Source: CAIXQW01 sp046049675
GTDB taxonomy: Bacteria; Bacteroidota; Bacteroidia; Chitinophagales; Chitinophagaceae
Assembly: GCA_046049675.1 (NCBI GenBank)
Contig: JBJORA010000074.1
Coordinates: 1 to 64,000 of the forward strand
Direction: 5' to 3'
Length of the DNA stretch: 64,000 nucleotides
Shown here piece after piece: positions 46,401 to 52,748 of this stretch (position 1 is the first letter of the stretch; each line of letters begins with the position of its first letter). Made by a program: the position numbers and the translations under genes. The notes under the pieces were generated by a model. That model was not told the DNA's origin. It ran no database searches and saw only the letters and a list, made by a program, of their open reading frames with translations.

Positions 46401-47035
46401 CTGGTGGCGGCAAGCAAGGCAAAGACGGTAAAGATGGCGAGGATGGAAAAGATGGTGAAGGCGGTAAGAAGGGCCAAGGTGGTAAGAAAGGCGAAGGCGG
46501 CGAGGGCGGCAAAGATGGCGAAGGTGGTAAGCAAGGTCAAGGCGGACAAAACGGAAGTGGCGGCGGCGGCACTGGCAACGGTGGCGAAGGCGATCAGCAA
46601 ATGAGCGAAGCGCAAGAGATTGCAAAAATAGCGGCACAGCAAGCAGCATTGCGTAAACAACTGAACGACTTGCACCAGCAAATGCTTAAAGAGGGCAAGA
46701 CACCAGGCAATAAGCTCAAAGAAATTGAACAAGATATGGATCGCAATGAAACCGATCTTGTGAACAGAAGAATTACTGACGAATTGATTCGTAGGCAGAG
46801 TACAATCATTACAAGAATGCTTGAAGCAAAGGAAGCGATGCGCGAGCAAGACCAAGGCGAAGAACGTCAGAGCAATGCAGGCAAAGAGCTTAGTAGAGAA
46901 GTGCCAGCTAGTTTGCAGAAGATCTTAAAGGACAAGCAGAGCGCTATTGAATATTACAAAACAGTGCCGCCAGACTTAAAGCCTTATTACAAGCAGCTCG
47001 TAGAACAGTATTTTGGAACTATTAATGTAAAGTAG
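43478..47035 (+). CDS. DUF4175-type membrane-anchored coiled-coil protein
   Basis: 1185 residues. Three N-terminal membrane helices (~25-42 MVTISAVLALWLILSVG, ~56-78, ~154-175 FLLPPIAVLLCLLLVWPAIL) are followed by an Ig-like beta region (~190-500, PFSFELINKNLSVAQYDDFE, VDYPDYTGHKDEVL). A long Glu/Gln/Lys coiled coil spans ~505-800. A collagen-like Gly/Lys tract lies at ~925-1040 and a short helical end follows. It matches the DUF4175 family known from Bacteroidota and Alphaproteobacteria, whose function is not established. Position directly after sprA suggests but does not prove an envelope role. Translation starts from ATG 43478 (MEGYNTLISRLDAFI). Confidence 0.85.
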   Translation: MEGYNTLISRLDAFIRKYYTNKLIRGLMVTISAVLALWLILSVGEYHFYFSTTTRLVLDVIFLGIAGFALVAWIIIPLFQILRLGKVISHEKAASIIGVHFPNVQDKLLNVLQLKQQNESSSNALLLASIDQKTKELQPIPFQRAIDLTRNRKYLKFLLPPIAVLLCLLLVWPAILTEGTKRLIQPNKKFEPKAPFSFELINKNLSVAQYDDFEVQVTTKGTAAPEKMSIVSNGHAYDMIKDKGVFKYKFTKVPRSQDFNFSAAGFSSKAYKLNVLMRPAISSFKVYVDYPDYTGHKDEVLDNMGDIVAPEGTNVKWVFNTANTDNVLFQFGDNGSSIAIPKNGDVFSYNARFMRDTTYNILVRNNQISKGDSLHYNANIVPDQNPAINVTQYNDSSTGDYVLFVGEASDDYGISKVNLVYNLTQVDNNQRQIGGAKKGAIPMGISGKTFSQFNHMFDIESLGLKPGSKLQYYFEVWDNDAVNGSKSARSQEFTYEKPTEKQLDSLFEETQAEVAQEVSDGAKQSEKLEEKSREMQERMLEKENLNWEDRQQVQQLIQQQQQMMQNIEQTKEKFQENNQSEVKEYSEQIQERQDEIERIMDEMLTKEMKEKLDRLQEMMERLSKEQIFQELKDLEQNQELQQKDFERLQKLMNDLERDMKMEDLANKMRELAEMQKKLQQANEQGLKTAEELKAEQDALNKKFEEAQKEMREIESLNEKSESPTDMEELKQLEKEAEENMQGSSKDLQKKDKSGANKKQKEAKNKLEEMSAKLKEAAEGSEDQTEIDIKATRQILSNLIRLSFSQEKLMDEVRTTPANNPQYLSNVQVQQKLRTDSKMIADSLFVLSKRMSSLSSIVNKEVDAVERNMGKSIDKLEQRSVSEALANQQYVMTGVNNLALMLNEVLQQLLDKQNEESNQESNGSCNKPGSKKKKGKGKGKGSGSGQQMQDIISQQQKLGGALQQLMARKSGQGQKPGGGKQGKDGKDGEDGKDGEGGKKGQGGKKGEGGEGGKDGEGGKQGQGGQNGSGGGGTGNGGEGDQQMSEAQEIAKIAAQQAALRKQLNDLHQQMLKEGKTPGNKLKEIEQDMDRNETDLVNRRITDELIRRQSTIITRMLEAKEAMREQDQGEERQSNAGKELSREVPASLQKILKDKQSAIEYYKTVPPDLKPYYKQLVEQYFGTINVK
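46255..46590 (+). repeat. Collagen-like Gly-Lys-Asp/Glu tract in DUF4175 gene
   Basis: Tandem variants of GKDGEDGKDGEGGKKGQGG occupy 46399-46590, preceded by a KKKKGKGKGKGSGSG run near 46266-46310. The DNA repeats with period 9-12 bases. Such tracts expand and contract readily and could vary in length between strains. Confidence 0.85.
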
Positions 47036-47217
47036 TTTCTACTTTCTTGTTGATTGGGCTTTATCATTCAAATCAAGCTGAATTACTGCTATTAAGCTTG
47101 AATTGCAGGCTTAGCGCCGATTTCTGCGTTAGCAAGCAAGGTATTGCGCAACATCTTTCATAACAAAACAATATGATATACTGATGTAAACACTGAAATT
47201 CCTGTGCCCATACCTAA

Positions 47218-47225
47218 TATATTTG
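47218..47225 (+). promoter_or_regulatory. Candidate -7 element of the peptidyl-prolyl isomerase gene
   Basis: TATATTTG is a perfect TAnnTTTG, 25 bases before the ATG at 47251. No TTG is seen at -33. The rest of the 215-base gap after the DUF4175 gene shows no feature I can support. Confidence 0.4.
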
Positions 47226-47250
47226 CAGCAACAATTAAAAGTAAAGAAAA

Positions 47251-48288
47251 ATGAAAAAGCTTTGTATGCTATTAGTGGTGCTATTGAGCATAGGTACGGT
47301 AGCGACTGCTAAGAAAAAGAAGTACAGCGAAATGGACGAGAAATTTTTATCTACACAGAAAGACGGCATGTTTGCCAAATTTGAAACAAGCAAAGGTGTG
47401 ATTTACACAACTTTAGAGTTTGAAAAAACACCTATTACTGTAGCCAACTTTGTTGGACTAGCTGAAGGTACGCAACACAATGAGCGCAAGGCTGATGGTG
47501 TGCCTTATTATAATGGCTTGGTTTTTCATCGTGTAATTCCAAATTTCATGATTCAAGGTGGTTGTCCTTTAGGTAATGGCACAGGCGATCCTGGTTATAA
47601 ATTTGACGATGAAATTGATCCATCTTTGAAGCATACTGGTCCTGGTATTTTAAGCATGGCTAATGCTGGCCCTGGTACAAATGGTTCTCAGTTTTTTATT
47701 ACACACGTTGCAACACCATGGTTAGATGGTAAGCATACCGTGTTTGGCCATGTGGTAGAAGGACAAAGTGTAGTAGATGCTATTGCACAAAACGATAGCT
47801 TGAAGAGCGTAACAATTTTGCGTAAAGGCAAGGCTGCAGAAGCATTTAATGCACCTGCAACATTTGCTAAGGCTGGCGAAGTAGCTGCTGCAAAGCGTGC
47901 AGAAGCAGAAGCTAAAGCTAAAGCAGCCTTAGAAGCAATAGCTAAAGATTTTAAGAATAGCACTGCAAGCGGCTTACGTTATGTGGTATTAAAAGAAGGT
48001 AGCGGTGCAAAACCAACAGCTGCAAGCAATGTAACTGTACACTATACAGGTATGCTCGTTGATGGCAAGGTGTTTGATAGTAGTGTACAGCGTGGTACAC
48101 CTGCAAGCTTTGGCTTAAACCAAGTTATCAAAGGTTGGACAGAAGGCTTACAGTTGATGAACGAAGGTGCCAAGTATAAATTCTTAATTCCAAGTGGCTT
48201 AGGTTATGGCGCACAGGGTTACCCAGGTGTTATTCCACCGAATGCAGACTTAATTTTTGAAGTAGAATTAATTAAGGTGAATAACTAG
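47251..48288 (+). CDS. Secreted cyclophilin-FKBP fusion peptidyl-prolyl isomerase
   Basis: 345 residues. A signal peptide (MLLVVLLSIGTVATA) leads to a cyclophilin domain (~42-190): VFHRVIPNFMIQGGCP includes the catalytic Arg-Val-Ile, followed by ANAGPGTNGSQFFIT and LDGKHTVFGHVVEGQ. A ~35-residue Ala/Lys helix (AAAKRAEAEAKAKAALEAIA) links to an FKBP domain (~250-345): VTVHYTGMLVDGKVFDSS, VIKGWTEGLQLMNEG, PSGLGYGAQGYPGVIPPNA and FEVELIKV. Both domains catalyse Xaa-Pro cis-trans isomerisation, so this is a two-headed envelope folding factor. It is a single gene with a promoter-like element upstream and a terminator downstream. Confidence 0.95.
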   Translation: MKKLCMLLVVLLSIGTVATAKKKKYSEMDEKFLSTQKDGMFAKFETSKGVIYTTLEFEKTPITVANFVGLAEGTQHNERKADGVPYYNGLVFHRVIPNFMIQGGCPLGNGTGDPGYKFDDEIDPSLKHTGPGILSMANAGPGTNGSQFFITHVATPWLDGKHTVFGHVVEGQSVVDAIAQNDSLKSVTILRKGKAAEAFNAPATFAKAGEVAAAKRAEAEAKAKAALEAIAKDFKNSTASGLRYVVLKEGSGAKPTAASNVTVHYTGMLVDGKVFDSSVQRGTPASFGLNQVIKGWTEGLQLMNEGAKYKFLIPSGLGYGAQGYPGVIPPNADLIFEVELIKVNN

Positions 48289-48317
48289 AAACGTAAGTGT
48301 TTCCTGAAAATACAAAA

Positions 48318-48344
48318 GAGGTCAGCATATGCTGGCCTTTTTTA
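48318..48344 (+). terminator. Intrinsic terminator after the cyclophilin-FKBP gene
   Basis: AGGTCAGCA pairs with TGCTGGCCT (one G-T pair) at 48319-48338 with almost no loop, followed by a T-run. It lies 30 bases after the stop. Confidence 0.85.
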
Positions 48345-48415
48345 TTGCGTAAGCTCTAGCATAGTGATGTTAGTGCATTGCATAGAAAGCTGGCATTTTA
48401 TTGCTTAGATAAAAA

Positions 48416-48463
48416 ATAGTCAAAAGCGAGTATAGTAGCAGAAAAATGAGGATTCTACTTTTG
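48416..48463 (+). promoter_or_regulatory. Shared 20-base upstream element plus -7 box, copy 1
   Basis: ATAGTCAAAAGCGAGTATAG (48416-48435), then 20 bases, then TACTTTTG (48456-48463), a perfect TAnnTTTG 28 bases before the ATG at 48492. The same element, with one mismatch, the same 20-base spacing and the same orientation, lies before the unknown secreted protein gene at 59860-60528. No TTG is present at -33, so the element may replace it. Confidence 0.45.
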
Positions 48464-48491
48464 CTTCATAAACAAACTAAAAAAGTAAAGA

Positions 48492-48998
48492 ATGAAAAAG
48501 TCAATCATCAACGCAGCAGTCCTTTTACTAATTACACTATGTGGTAGTTTAACCGCTGCAGCACAAACAGTAAGCCCAGATGCTAAACTAAAGAAGCAAC
48601 TAGACAAAATGAAGATTAAGTATGAGGTAAATGAAAAAACGGGCAACTTCAAAATTATCTTCAAGATGGACAACGACAGAACGCAACAAGTCATTGTAAA
48701 GAGTAAGCCGTCAACCTACGAAGGGGTAGAATATCGCGAAATATATTCTGTTGCAGCAGGCAAGCCGTCACTTACGGACTATAGCCAAGAAACTCTAATG
48801 AGTTTGATGAACATGAATTACAATAATACCGTTGGCTATTGGCAAATTGATGGCGCCAATGGTGCACCGTATACGTTGGAATTTGCGGTGAGAATTTCCC
48901 CTGATGCAGAAAACGACCAACTTAACTCTTTGATAGAGCTATGTGCTAAACAAGCCGAAAAAATGGAGTTGAAGTTAACGACAGAGGATAAGTACTAG
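48492..48998 (+). CDS. Small secreted protein, paralogue 1 of a tandem pair
   Basis: 168 residues with a signal peptide (INAAVLLLITLCGSLTAAAQ). The mature ~143 residues are about 75% identical by hand count (106 of 141) to the protein encoded 100 bases downstream. Conserved blocks are KYEVNEKTGNFK, MDNDRTQQVI, YSVAAGKPSLTDYSQETL, NTVGYWQIDG and AEKMELKLTTEDKY. A 27-base DNA run near 48665 is identical in both genes, so the duplication is fairly recent. The strand-helix pattern with a terminal LIELCAKQAEKMELKL helix recalls YbjN/secretion-chaperone folds; this is only an impression. I recognise no named family. Confidence 0.75.
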   Translation: MKKSIINAAVLLLITLCGSLTAAAQTVSPDAKLKKQLDKMKIKYEVNEKTGNFKIIFKMDNDRTQQVIVKSKPSTYEGVEYREIYSVAAGKPSLTDYSQETLMSLMNMNYNNTVGYWQIDGANGAPYTLEFAVRISPDAENDQLNSLIELCAKQAEKMELKLTTEDKY

Positions 48999-49016
48999 TT
49001 GTTGTTGAAGCAATTG

Positions 49017-49089
49017 TTGATTTTGTATAATTCAAACAAAATAGTTGTAGCCCTATGTAATAGACTACATTTGAATTATACAAAATCAA
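49017..49089. repeat. 20-bp perfect inverted repeat between the paralogues
   Basis: Arm 1 is 49017-49036 (begins TTGATTTTG) and arm 2 is 49070-49089 (ends CAAAATCAA); all 20 positions pair. Inside, TGTAG (49046-49050) pairs with CTACA (49065-49069), so the two stems nearly stack, leaving a 9-base bulge and a 14-base loop. Arm 2 overlaps the -7 element and probable transcription start of the second paralogue. Confidence 0.8.
49045..49073 (+). promoter_or_regulatory. Candidate promoter of paralogue 2
   Basis: TTG (49045-49047), an 18-base spacer, then perfect TACATTTG (49066-49073). It lies within the large inverted repeat, 25 bases before the ATG at 49099. Confidence 0.5.
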
Positions 49090-49098
49090 ACTACAACA

Positions 49099-49608
49099 AT
49101 GACAATTAGAAAAACAGTTTTTGCGGCAACATGTTTGCTTGCAGCCATCTGCATTAACAGCACAAGCCACGGCCAAAGCATAACACCCGATGCAAGAATT
49201 AAGCGACAATTGGATGGCCTTAAAGTAAAGTACGAGGTTAATGAAAGTACTGGTAACTTCAAAGTGCTTTTCTCGATGGACAACGACAGAACGCAACAAG
49301 TAATAATTAAGAGTAAGCCAGCTACATTTGGTGGCTATGAATACCGCGAAGTCTATTCGGTGGCAGCAGGCAAACCTACTTTGGCCGACTATAGTCAAGA
49401 GACCCTAATGACCTTAATGAATATGAATTACACAAACAAAGTAGGTTATTGGCAGATTGATGGCGAAAGTGGCGCACCTTTTACGCTTGAGTTTACTGTT
49501 CGTATGTCGGCCTCGGCAGGTGACGATCAGCTTGAGTCTTTGATTAAGCTATGTGCATTGCAGGCAGAAAAGATGGAGCTCAAACTGACTACACAGGATA
49601 AATACTAG
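49099..49608 (+). CDS. Small secreted protein, paralogue 2 of a tandem pair
   Basis: 169 residues with a signal peptide (FAATCLLAAICINSTSHGQ). The mature part has the same length and blocks as its neighbour (KYEVNESTGNFK, MDNDRTQQVI, YSVAAGKPTLADYSQETL, AEKMELKLTTQDKY); signal peptides have diverged. There are no catalytic motifs, no Cys in a disulfide pattern, no lipobox and no T9SS domain, so a soluble periplasmic protein is likely. It appears to have its own promoter and a strong terminator. Confidence 0.75.
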   Translation: MTIRKTVFAATCLLAAICINSTSHGQSITPDARIKRQLDGLKVKYEVNESTGNFKVLFSMDNDRTQQVIIKSKPATFGGYEYREVYSVAAGKPTLADYSQETLMTLMNMNYTNKVGYWQIDGESGAPFTLEFTVRMSASAGDDQLESLIKLCALQAEKMELKLTTQDKY

Positions 49609-49637
49609 TTAGACGAATTAATGATCTTACATAAAAG

Positions 49638-49667
49638 AGGCATTGCAAATTAGCAGTGCCTTTTTTA
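49638..49667 (+). terminator. Intrinsic terminator after paralogue 2
   Basis: AGGCATTGC (49638-49646) pairs with GCAGTGCCT (49653-49661, one G-T pair) around loop AAATTA, followed by six T. Confidence 0.88.
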
Positions 49668-49757
49668 TTTCGCATTGACTGCAGCATAGGGCAGGGCATA
49701 GCCGGTGTAAAACATTGCTCATTGCTTGTTTTGCAACAATTTTACTTAATTTGCGGT

Positions 49758-50756
49758 ATGAAGAAATTATTATTTCTACTTTCTGCTAGTTTTTTTGCTT
49801 TAAGCAGCTATGCACAAGATTCTACGAGCGAAGCAAGTGATCAGCCTGTTGAGAGCTTCGATGCAAGTGCCTACGGCGATGCAGATGCAAGTAATGCTTT
49901 GTGCACACAAAAAGTAATCAACCAAACGCCTACACGTATTATTAGTGTTGGATATGAACACAACCTAAAGCACGATATTAGCGGTATAACGGCTAATGGC
50001 TTGGGTGGTATGAGACTAGGTGCATCTGTTTTGGCTGTGAGCACGAATAAGGTTATACTTAGTATAGGGGCTTCGTATTGGGGTTCTAAATTCAATGCGC
50101 CAAACATTCCCGTTGCGACCTCCGATACCTTGAAGCGATTGCTCAATAATCGTATGGATGTTTTCGGCTTTAATGGCTTGATGTTTAAGCCATTAGACGC
50201 CAAGCACTTTATAATTGCACAGGCAAATATCGACTTTAGTAATATTGCTGATAATTCAACTTTTGGCTTTGATACGGACGGCATGACCTATTATGCAAGC
50301 CTTATGTACGGATGGAAGAAGAACGATTATAAGATGTCGGCTATTGGTTTGGCGCGCACCTTGCGACTAGGCCGTCCTCTTTTTGTGCCGATATTCTTAT
50401 ATAATAAGACATTCAATAGTCAGTGGGGTGTAGAAATGCTTTTGCCTGCTCGAGCAGCTGTGCGTTACAACTTTAGTAATACCAATATGCTACTAGCTGG
50501 CTTTGAATTGGAGGGACAGCAGTACTATATGAATGGTATTAATACTTGGTTACAGCGTGGCGAAATTAAGCCGCGTCTTACTTGGGAGAAAAAATTGACT
50601 GGCTTTATCTGGACAAGCGTCCAAGCTGGCTATCGTCTTGGATACCGCTTAAACGGTGTATCCAAGTACAATGGTAAAGTAGTAAACGAAGTAATGGTAA
50701 ACAATTGGGGCAACTCGCCTTACTTCAATGTTAGCTTCAACTTTGTTACGCCGTAG
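49758..50756 (+). CDS. Outer-membrane beta-barrel-like protein (DUF6268-like)
   Basis: 332 residues from ATG 49758, which opens a signal peptide (KKLLFLLSASFFALSSYAQ). A longer in-frame start at 49656 overlaps the terminator. After an acidic ~30-residue segment (STSEASDQPVESFDASAYGD) comes a repeated amphipathic-strand pattern (RIISVGYEHNLKHDISG, KVILSIGASYWGSKF, HFIIAQANIDFSNIAD) and an aromatic C-terminus (SPYFNVSFNFVTP), typical of an outer-membrane barrel. The overall look recalls the DUF6268 family, but this label is tentative. It converges on the next gene with two bases between stops. Confidence 0.75.
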   Translation: MKKLLFLLSASFFALSSYAQDSTSEASDQPVESFDASAYGDADASNALCTQKVINQTPTRIISVGYEHNLKHDISGITANGLGGMRLGASVLAVSTNKVILSIGASYWGSKFNAPNIPVATSDTLKRLLNNRMDVFGFNGLMFKPLDAKHFIIAQANIDFSNIADNSTFGFDTDGMTYYASLMYGWKKNDYKMSAIGLARTLRLGRPLFVPIFLYNKTFNSQWGVEMLLPARAAVRYNFSNTNMLLAGFELEGQQYYMNGINTWLQRGEIKPRLTWEKKLTGFIWTSVQAGYRLGYRLNGVSKYNGKVVNEVMVNNWGNSPYFNVSFNFVTP

Positions 50757-50758
50757 TT

Positions 50759-51481
50759 TTATAAATTTCGGTAGTAGCCAAGATTCCAACCAAAGCTATA
50801 GAGATTTTCTAGTACAGGAGCTTCTACGCTTGGTTTAAGATAGTAACGAAAGGTTGGTTCTACACGAATATTGCTTTTTGCATTGAGTCTGTAGTCTATA
50901 CCTGCGCACAAGTCGAGTTTGAAATTTATTTTTGTGTAGTTCGTAGATGAAATTTCTGATTGTTTTGTCTTACTATCTGTAGAGAAGACCACAAGAGTTG
51001 TTTTTTGCTGTTGAAATAGACTTGTCGTAACTGCTAAACCTGTTAATACACGCAAGTTGCCCTTGCCAAAATAGACGTTGGTTTTTAATGGAATTTCAAG
51101 GTAGTGGTATTTGTACTTAAGTCGCGCTCTATCGGGATTTACCGTATCAGCTGGAGTAAAAATTAGATCTACAATACGCGTTCTTTTGCCTTGGTTTGCA
51201 AATCTAAAGCCCACTTCTAAACTAGCACGCTTATTTACATTATAGCAAACACCGAGCCCTGTGGTATAGCCCAGCATAGGAATCTCTGTGTCATTTCTTG
51301 AGGAAATAGTATTAGCAGTAGAACTACTATTATTACCGTTATATAGTAAACGGTAGCATATGTCTGGCGAAAAACTAAGACCAAGTTGCCACCATGGTTT
51401 CTCAACTTTTTGTTCTGCTGTTTGTGCAAAACTGCTTGCAGAAATTGCAACTAAAAATGCTAAAATTATTGGGGATTTCAT
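50759..51481 (-). CDS. PorT-like outer-membrane beta-barrel protein
   Basis: 240 residues from ATG 51481 with a signal peptide (SPIILAFLVAISASSFAQ). The 22 residues upstream in frame are not signal-like. The pattern is alternating strands: WWQLGLSFSPDICYRLLY, YTTGLGVCYNVNKRASLEVG, KYKYHYLEIPLKTNVYFGK, LRVLTGLAVTTSLF and INFKLDLCAGIDYRLN. This corresponds to the outer_membrane_beta-barrel_2/PorT-type family. LEIPLKTNVYFG is the usual diagnostic block. Function in a specific pathway is not evident. Confidence 0.82.
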   Translation of the reverse strand: MKSPIILAFLVAISASSFAQTAEQKVEKPWWQLGLSFSPDICYRLLYNGNNSSSTANTISSRNDTEIPMLGYTTGLGVCYNVNKRASLEVGFRFANQGKRTRIVDLIFTPADTVNPDRARLKYKYHYLEIPLKTNVYFGKGNLRVLTGLAVTTSLFQQQKTTLVVFSTDSKTKQSEISSTNYTKINFKLDLCAGIDYRLNAKSNIRVEPTFRYYLKPSVEAPVLENLYSFGWNLGYYRNL

Positions 51482-51558
51482 ATTGCTTTGGTTGATATGT
51501 GAACTAAAGAACCGCTTAGCAAAGGGCGATTTACCCCAGCTAAGCATTTGAAGCTAAG

Positions 51559-52011
51559 CTACTTCTTGACCTGCCTGGTCCAAGTATCTGTACGGCCAAT
51601 TAAGCTAATGCCAATATAGCCACGAACCTTGATGGTGTTATTATTGTCCATACTAATAGTGCAGCTATATTCCTGACCATTTTTTGGATCGTAGATTGTG
51701 CCGTTTTCCCAAACCTTGTCCTCTGCATTGTACTTAAAAGCCTTCATATTGATAAGACCAAGTGTTGGCACAGTACGTTTGTTTACATCAGGGTTGCGCT
51801 TATCCAATTTTGGCTTGCCTGTATCTGGATCATTTGGCTCTTTTAACCAAACAATTTTACCAGCATAGTGGCCACTTGTTGTTTTATAGATTTGCACCAT
51901 ACCTGTGCCTTCGCCATTCTTCCAAACGCCTACAATTGCATCTGCTGCATTTTGCGCAAACATGCTTGTAGCCATGAAAATACAAACTAAAAAACTTAAT
52001 AATTTTTTCAT
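51559..52011 (-). CDS. DUF2147 secreted protein
   Basis: 150 residues from ATG 52011, giving a signal peptide (KKLLSFLVCIFMATSMFAQ). The mature part is a small beta-barrel of the DUF2147 family: IVGVWKNGEGTGMVQIYKT, HYAGKIVWLKEPNDPDTGKP, LDKRNPDVNKRTVP, NGTIYDPKNGQEYSC and KVRGYIGISLIGRTDTWTR. The family is common in Bacteroidota and Proteobacteria and its function is unproven. An AAGGAG Shine-Dalgarno precedes this start, unusual in this window, and supports the choice of ATG. Confidence 0.92.
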   Translation of the reverse strand: MKKLLSFLVCIFMATSMFAQNAADAIVGVWKNGEGTGMVQIYKTTSGHYAGKIVWLKEPNDPDTGKPKLDKRNPDVNKRTVPTLGLINMKAFKYNAEDKVWENGTIYDPKNGQEYSCTISMDNNNTIKVRGYIGISLIGRTDTWTRQVKK

Positions 52012-52014
52012 TTT

Positions 52015-52020
52015 CTCCTT
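52015..52020 (-). promoter_or_regulatory. Shine-Dalgarno-like site of the DUF2147 gene
   Basis: AAGGAG on the minus strand, three bases before the ATG at 52011. Bacteroidota rarely use such sites, and the spacing is short, but it supports this start. Confidence 0.5.
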
Positions 52021-52211
52021 GATTTCAGTGTGCAATATATGAGTTTATTTGTTAATTACTGCTCAATTTGGTTAAGCCAATTGTAATAAATCTGCGAAAT
52101 GAACTCATGTATTTGAGACAGAATTTAACATTTTGATTAACGCTATGCACTTCGCAGTTATAATGTATTTACTTTGCGCCATATTTCTAACTAAAACAAA
52201 ACAAACACGAG

Positions 52212-52670
52212 ATGGCATTACCAAGTGTATTTGATGCGAGCACTGTGCAAGCATTGCAAGCAAGACTAAGCAAACTTACAGCACAAACCGCACCACAATG
52301 GGGCAAAATGAATGTAGCTCAAATGTTAGCGCATTGCAATGTTACCTATGATATGATTTACACAGACAAGTATCCGCGTGCAGGTGGCTTCAAGAAATTT
52401 TTGCTAAAGCTTGTGCTTAAGCCAATCGTAACTAACGAAAAGCCATATCGCAAAAATAGTGGTACAGCACCCGAATTTAAGGTTGCAGCAGAGCAAGATT
52501 TTAATACGCAAATGCAAATCTTAACTGCCAACCTACAGCGTGTGCAAAAAGATGGCCTTGGTGCATTTGAAGGCAGAGAAAGTAATTCCTTTGGTCCGCT
52601 TACTGGTATTGAGTGGAGCAATATGATGTACAAACATCTTGACCACCATTTACAGCAGTTTGGCGTGTAG
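52212..52670 (+). CDS. DUF1569 (DinB-like) protein
   Basis: 152 residues, a four-helix DinB/YfiT-like fold. The family block is LSKLTAQTAPQWGKMNVAQM followed by LAHCNV, with the putative metal-ligand His. The C-terminal SFGPLTGIEWSNMMYKHLDH contributes more His. These proteins are thought to be metal-dependent enzymes or thiol-transferase relatives; the substrate is unknown. There is no signal peptide. It is a single gene with a strong bidirectional terminator downstream. Confidence 0.9.
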   Translation: MALPSVFDASTVQALQARLSKLTAQTAPQWGKMNVAQMLAHCNVTYDMIYTDKYPRAGGFKKFLLKLVLKPIVTNEKPYRKNSGTAPEFKVAAEQDFNTQMQILTANLQRVQKDGLGAFEGRESNSFGPLTGIEWSNMMYKHLDHHLQQFGV

Positions 52671-52700
52671 AAGCAAGTGATAATAAAATTTATACATAAA

Positions 52701-52727
52701 AAAAGGAGATCGTAGTGATCTCCTTTT
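52701..52727. terminator. Bidirectional terminator
   Basis: An 11-bp perfect stem (AAAAGGAGATC with GATCTCCTTTT) around loop GTAGT, flanked by A- and T-runs, between the convergent DUF1569 and lipoprotein genes. Confidence 0.92.
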
Positions 52728-52748
52728 TAATTTTGGATTTGTTTTTGT

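Noticed and set aside
46399..46590. Possible CRISPR array because of regular repeats
   Set aside because: The repeat is an in-frame Gly/Lys coding tract with short period and no spacers; no cas gene is present in the window.
46329..46855. Open frames antisense to and overlapping the collagen-like tract
   Set aside because: Repeat composition removes stop codons in other frames; the translations are Ala/Leu/Thr- or His/Arg-rich and without family resemblance.
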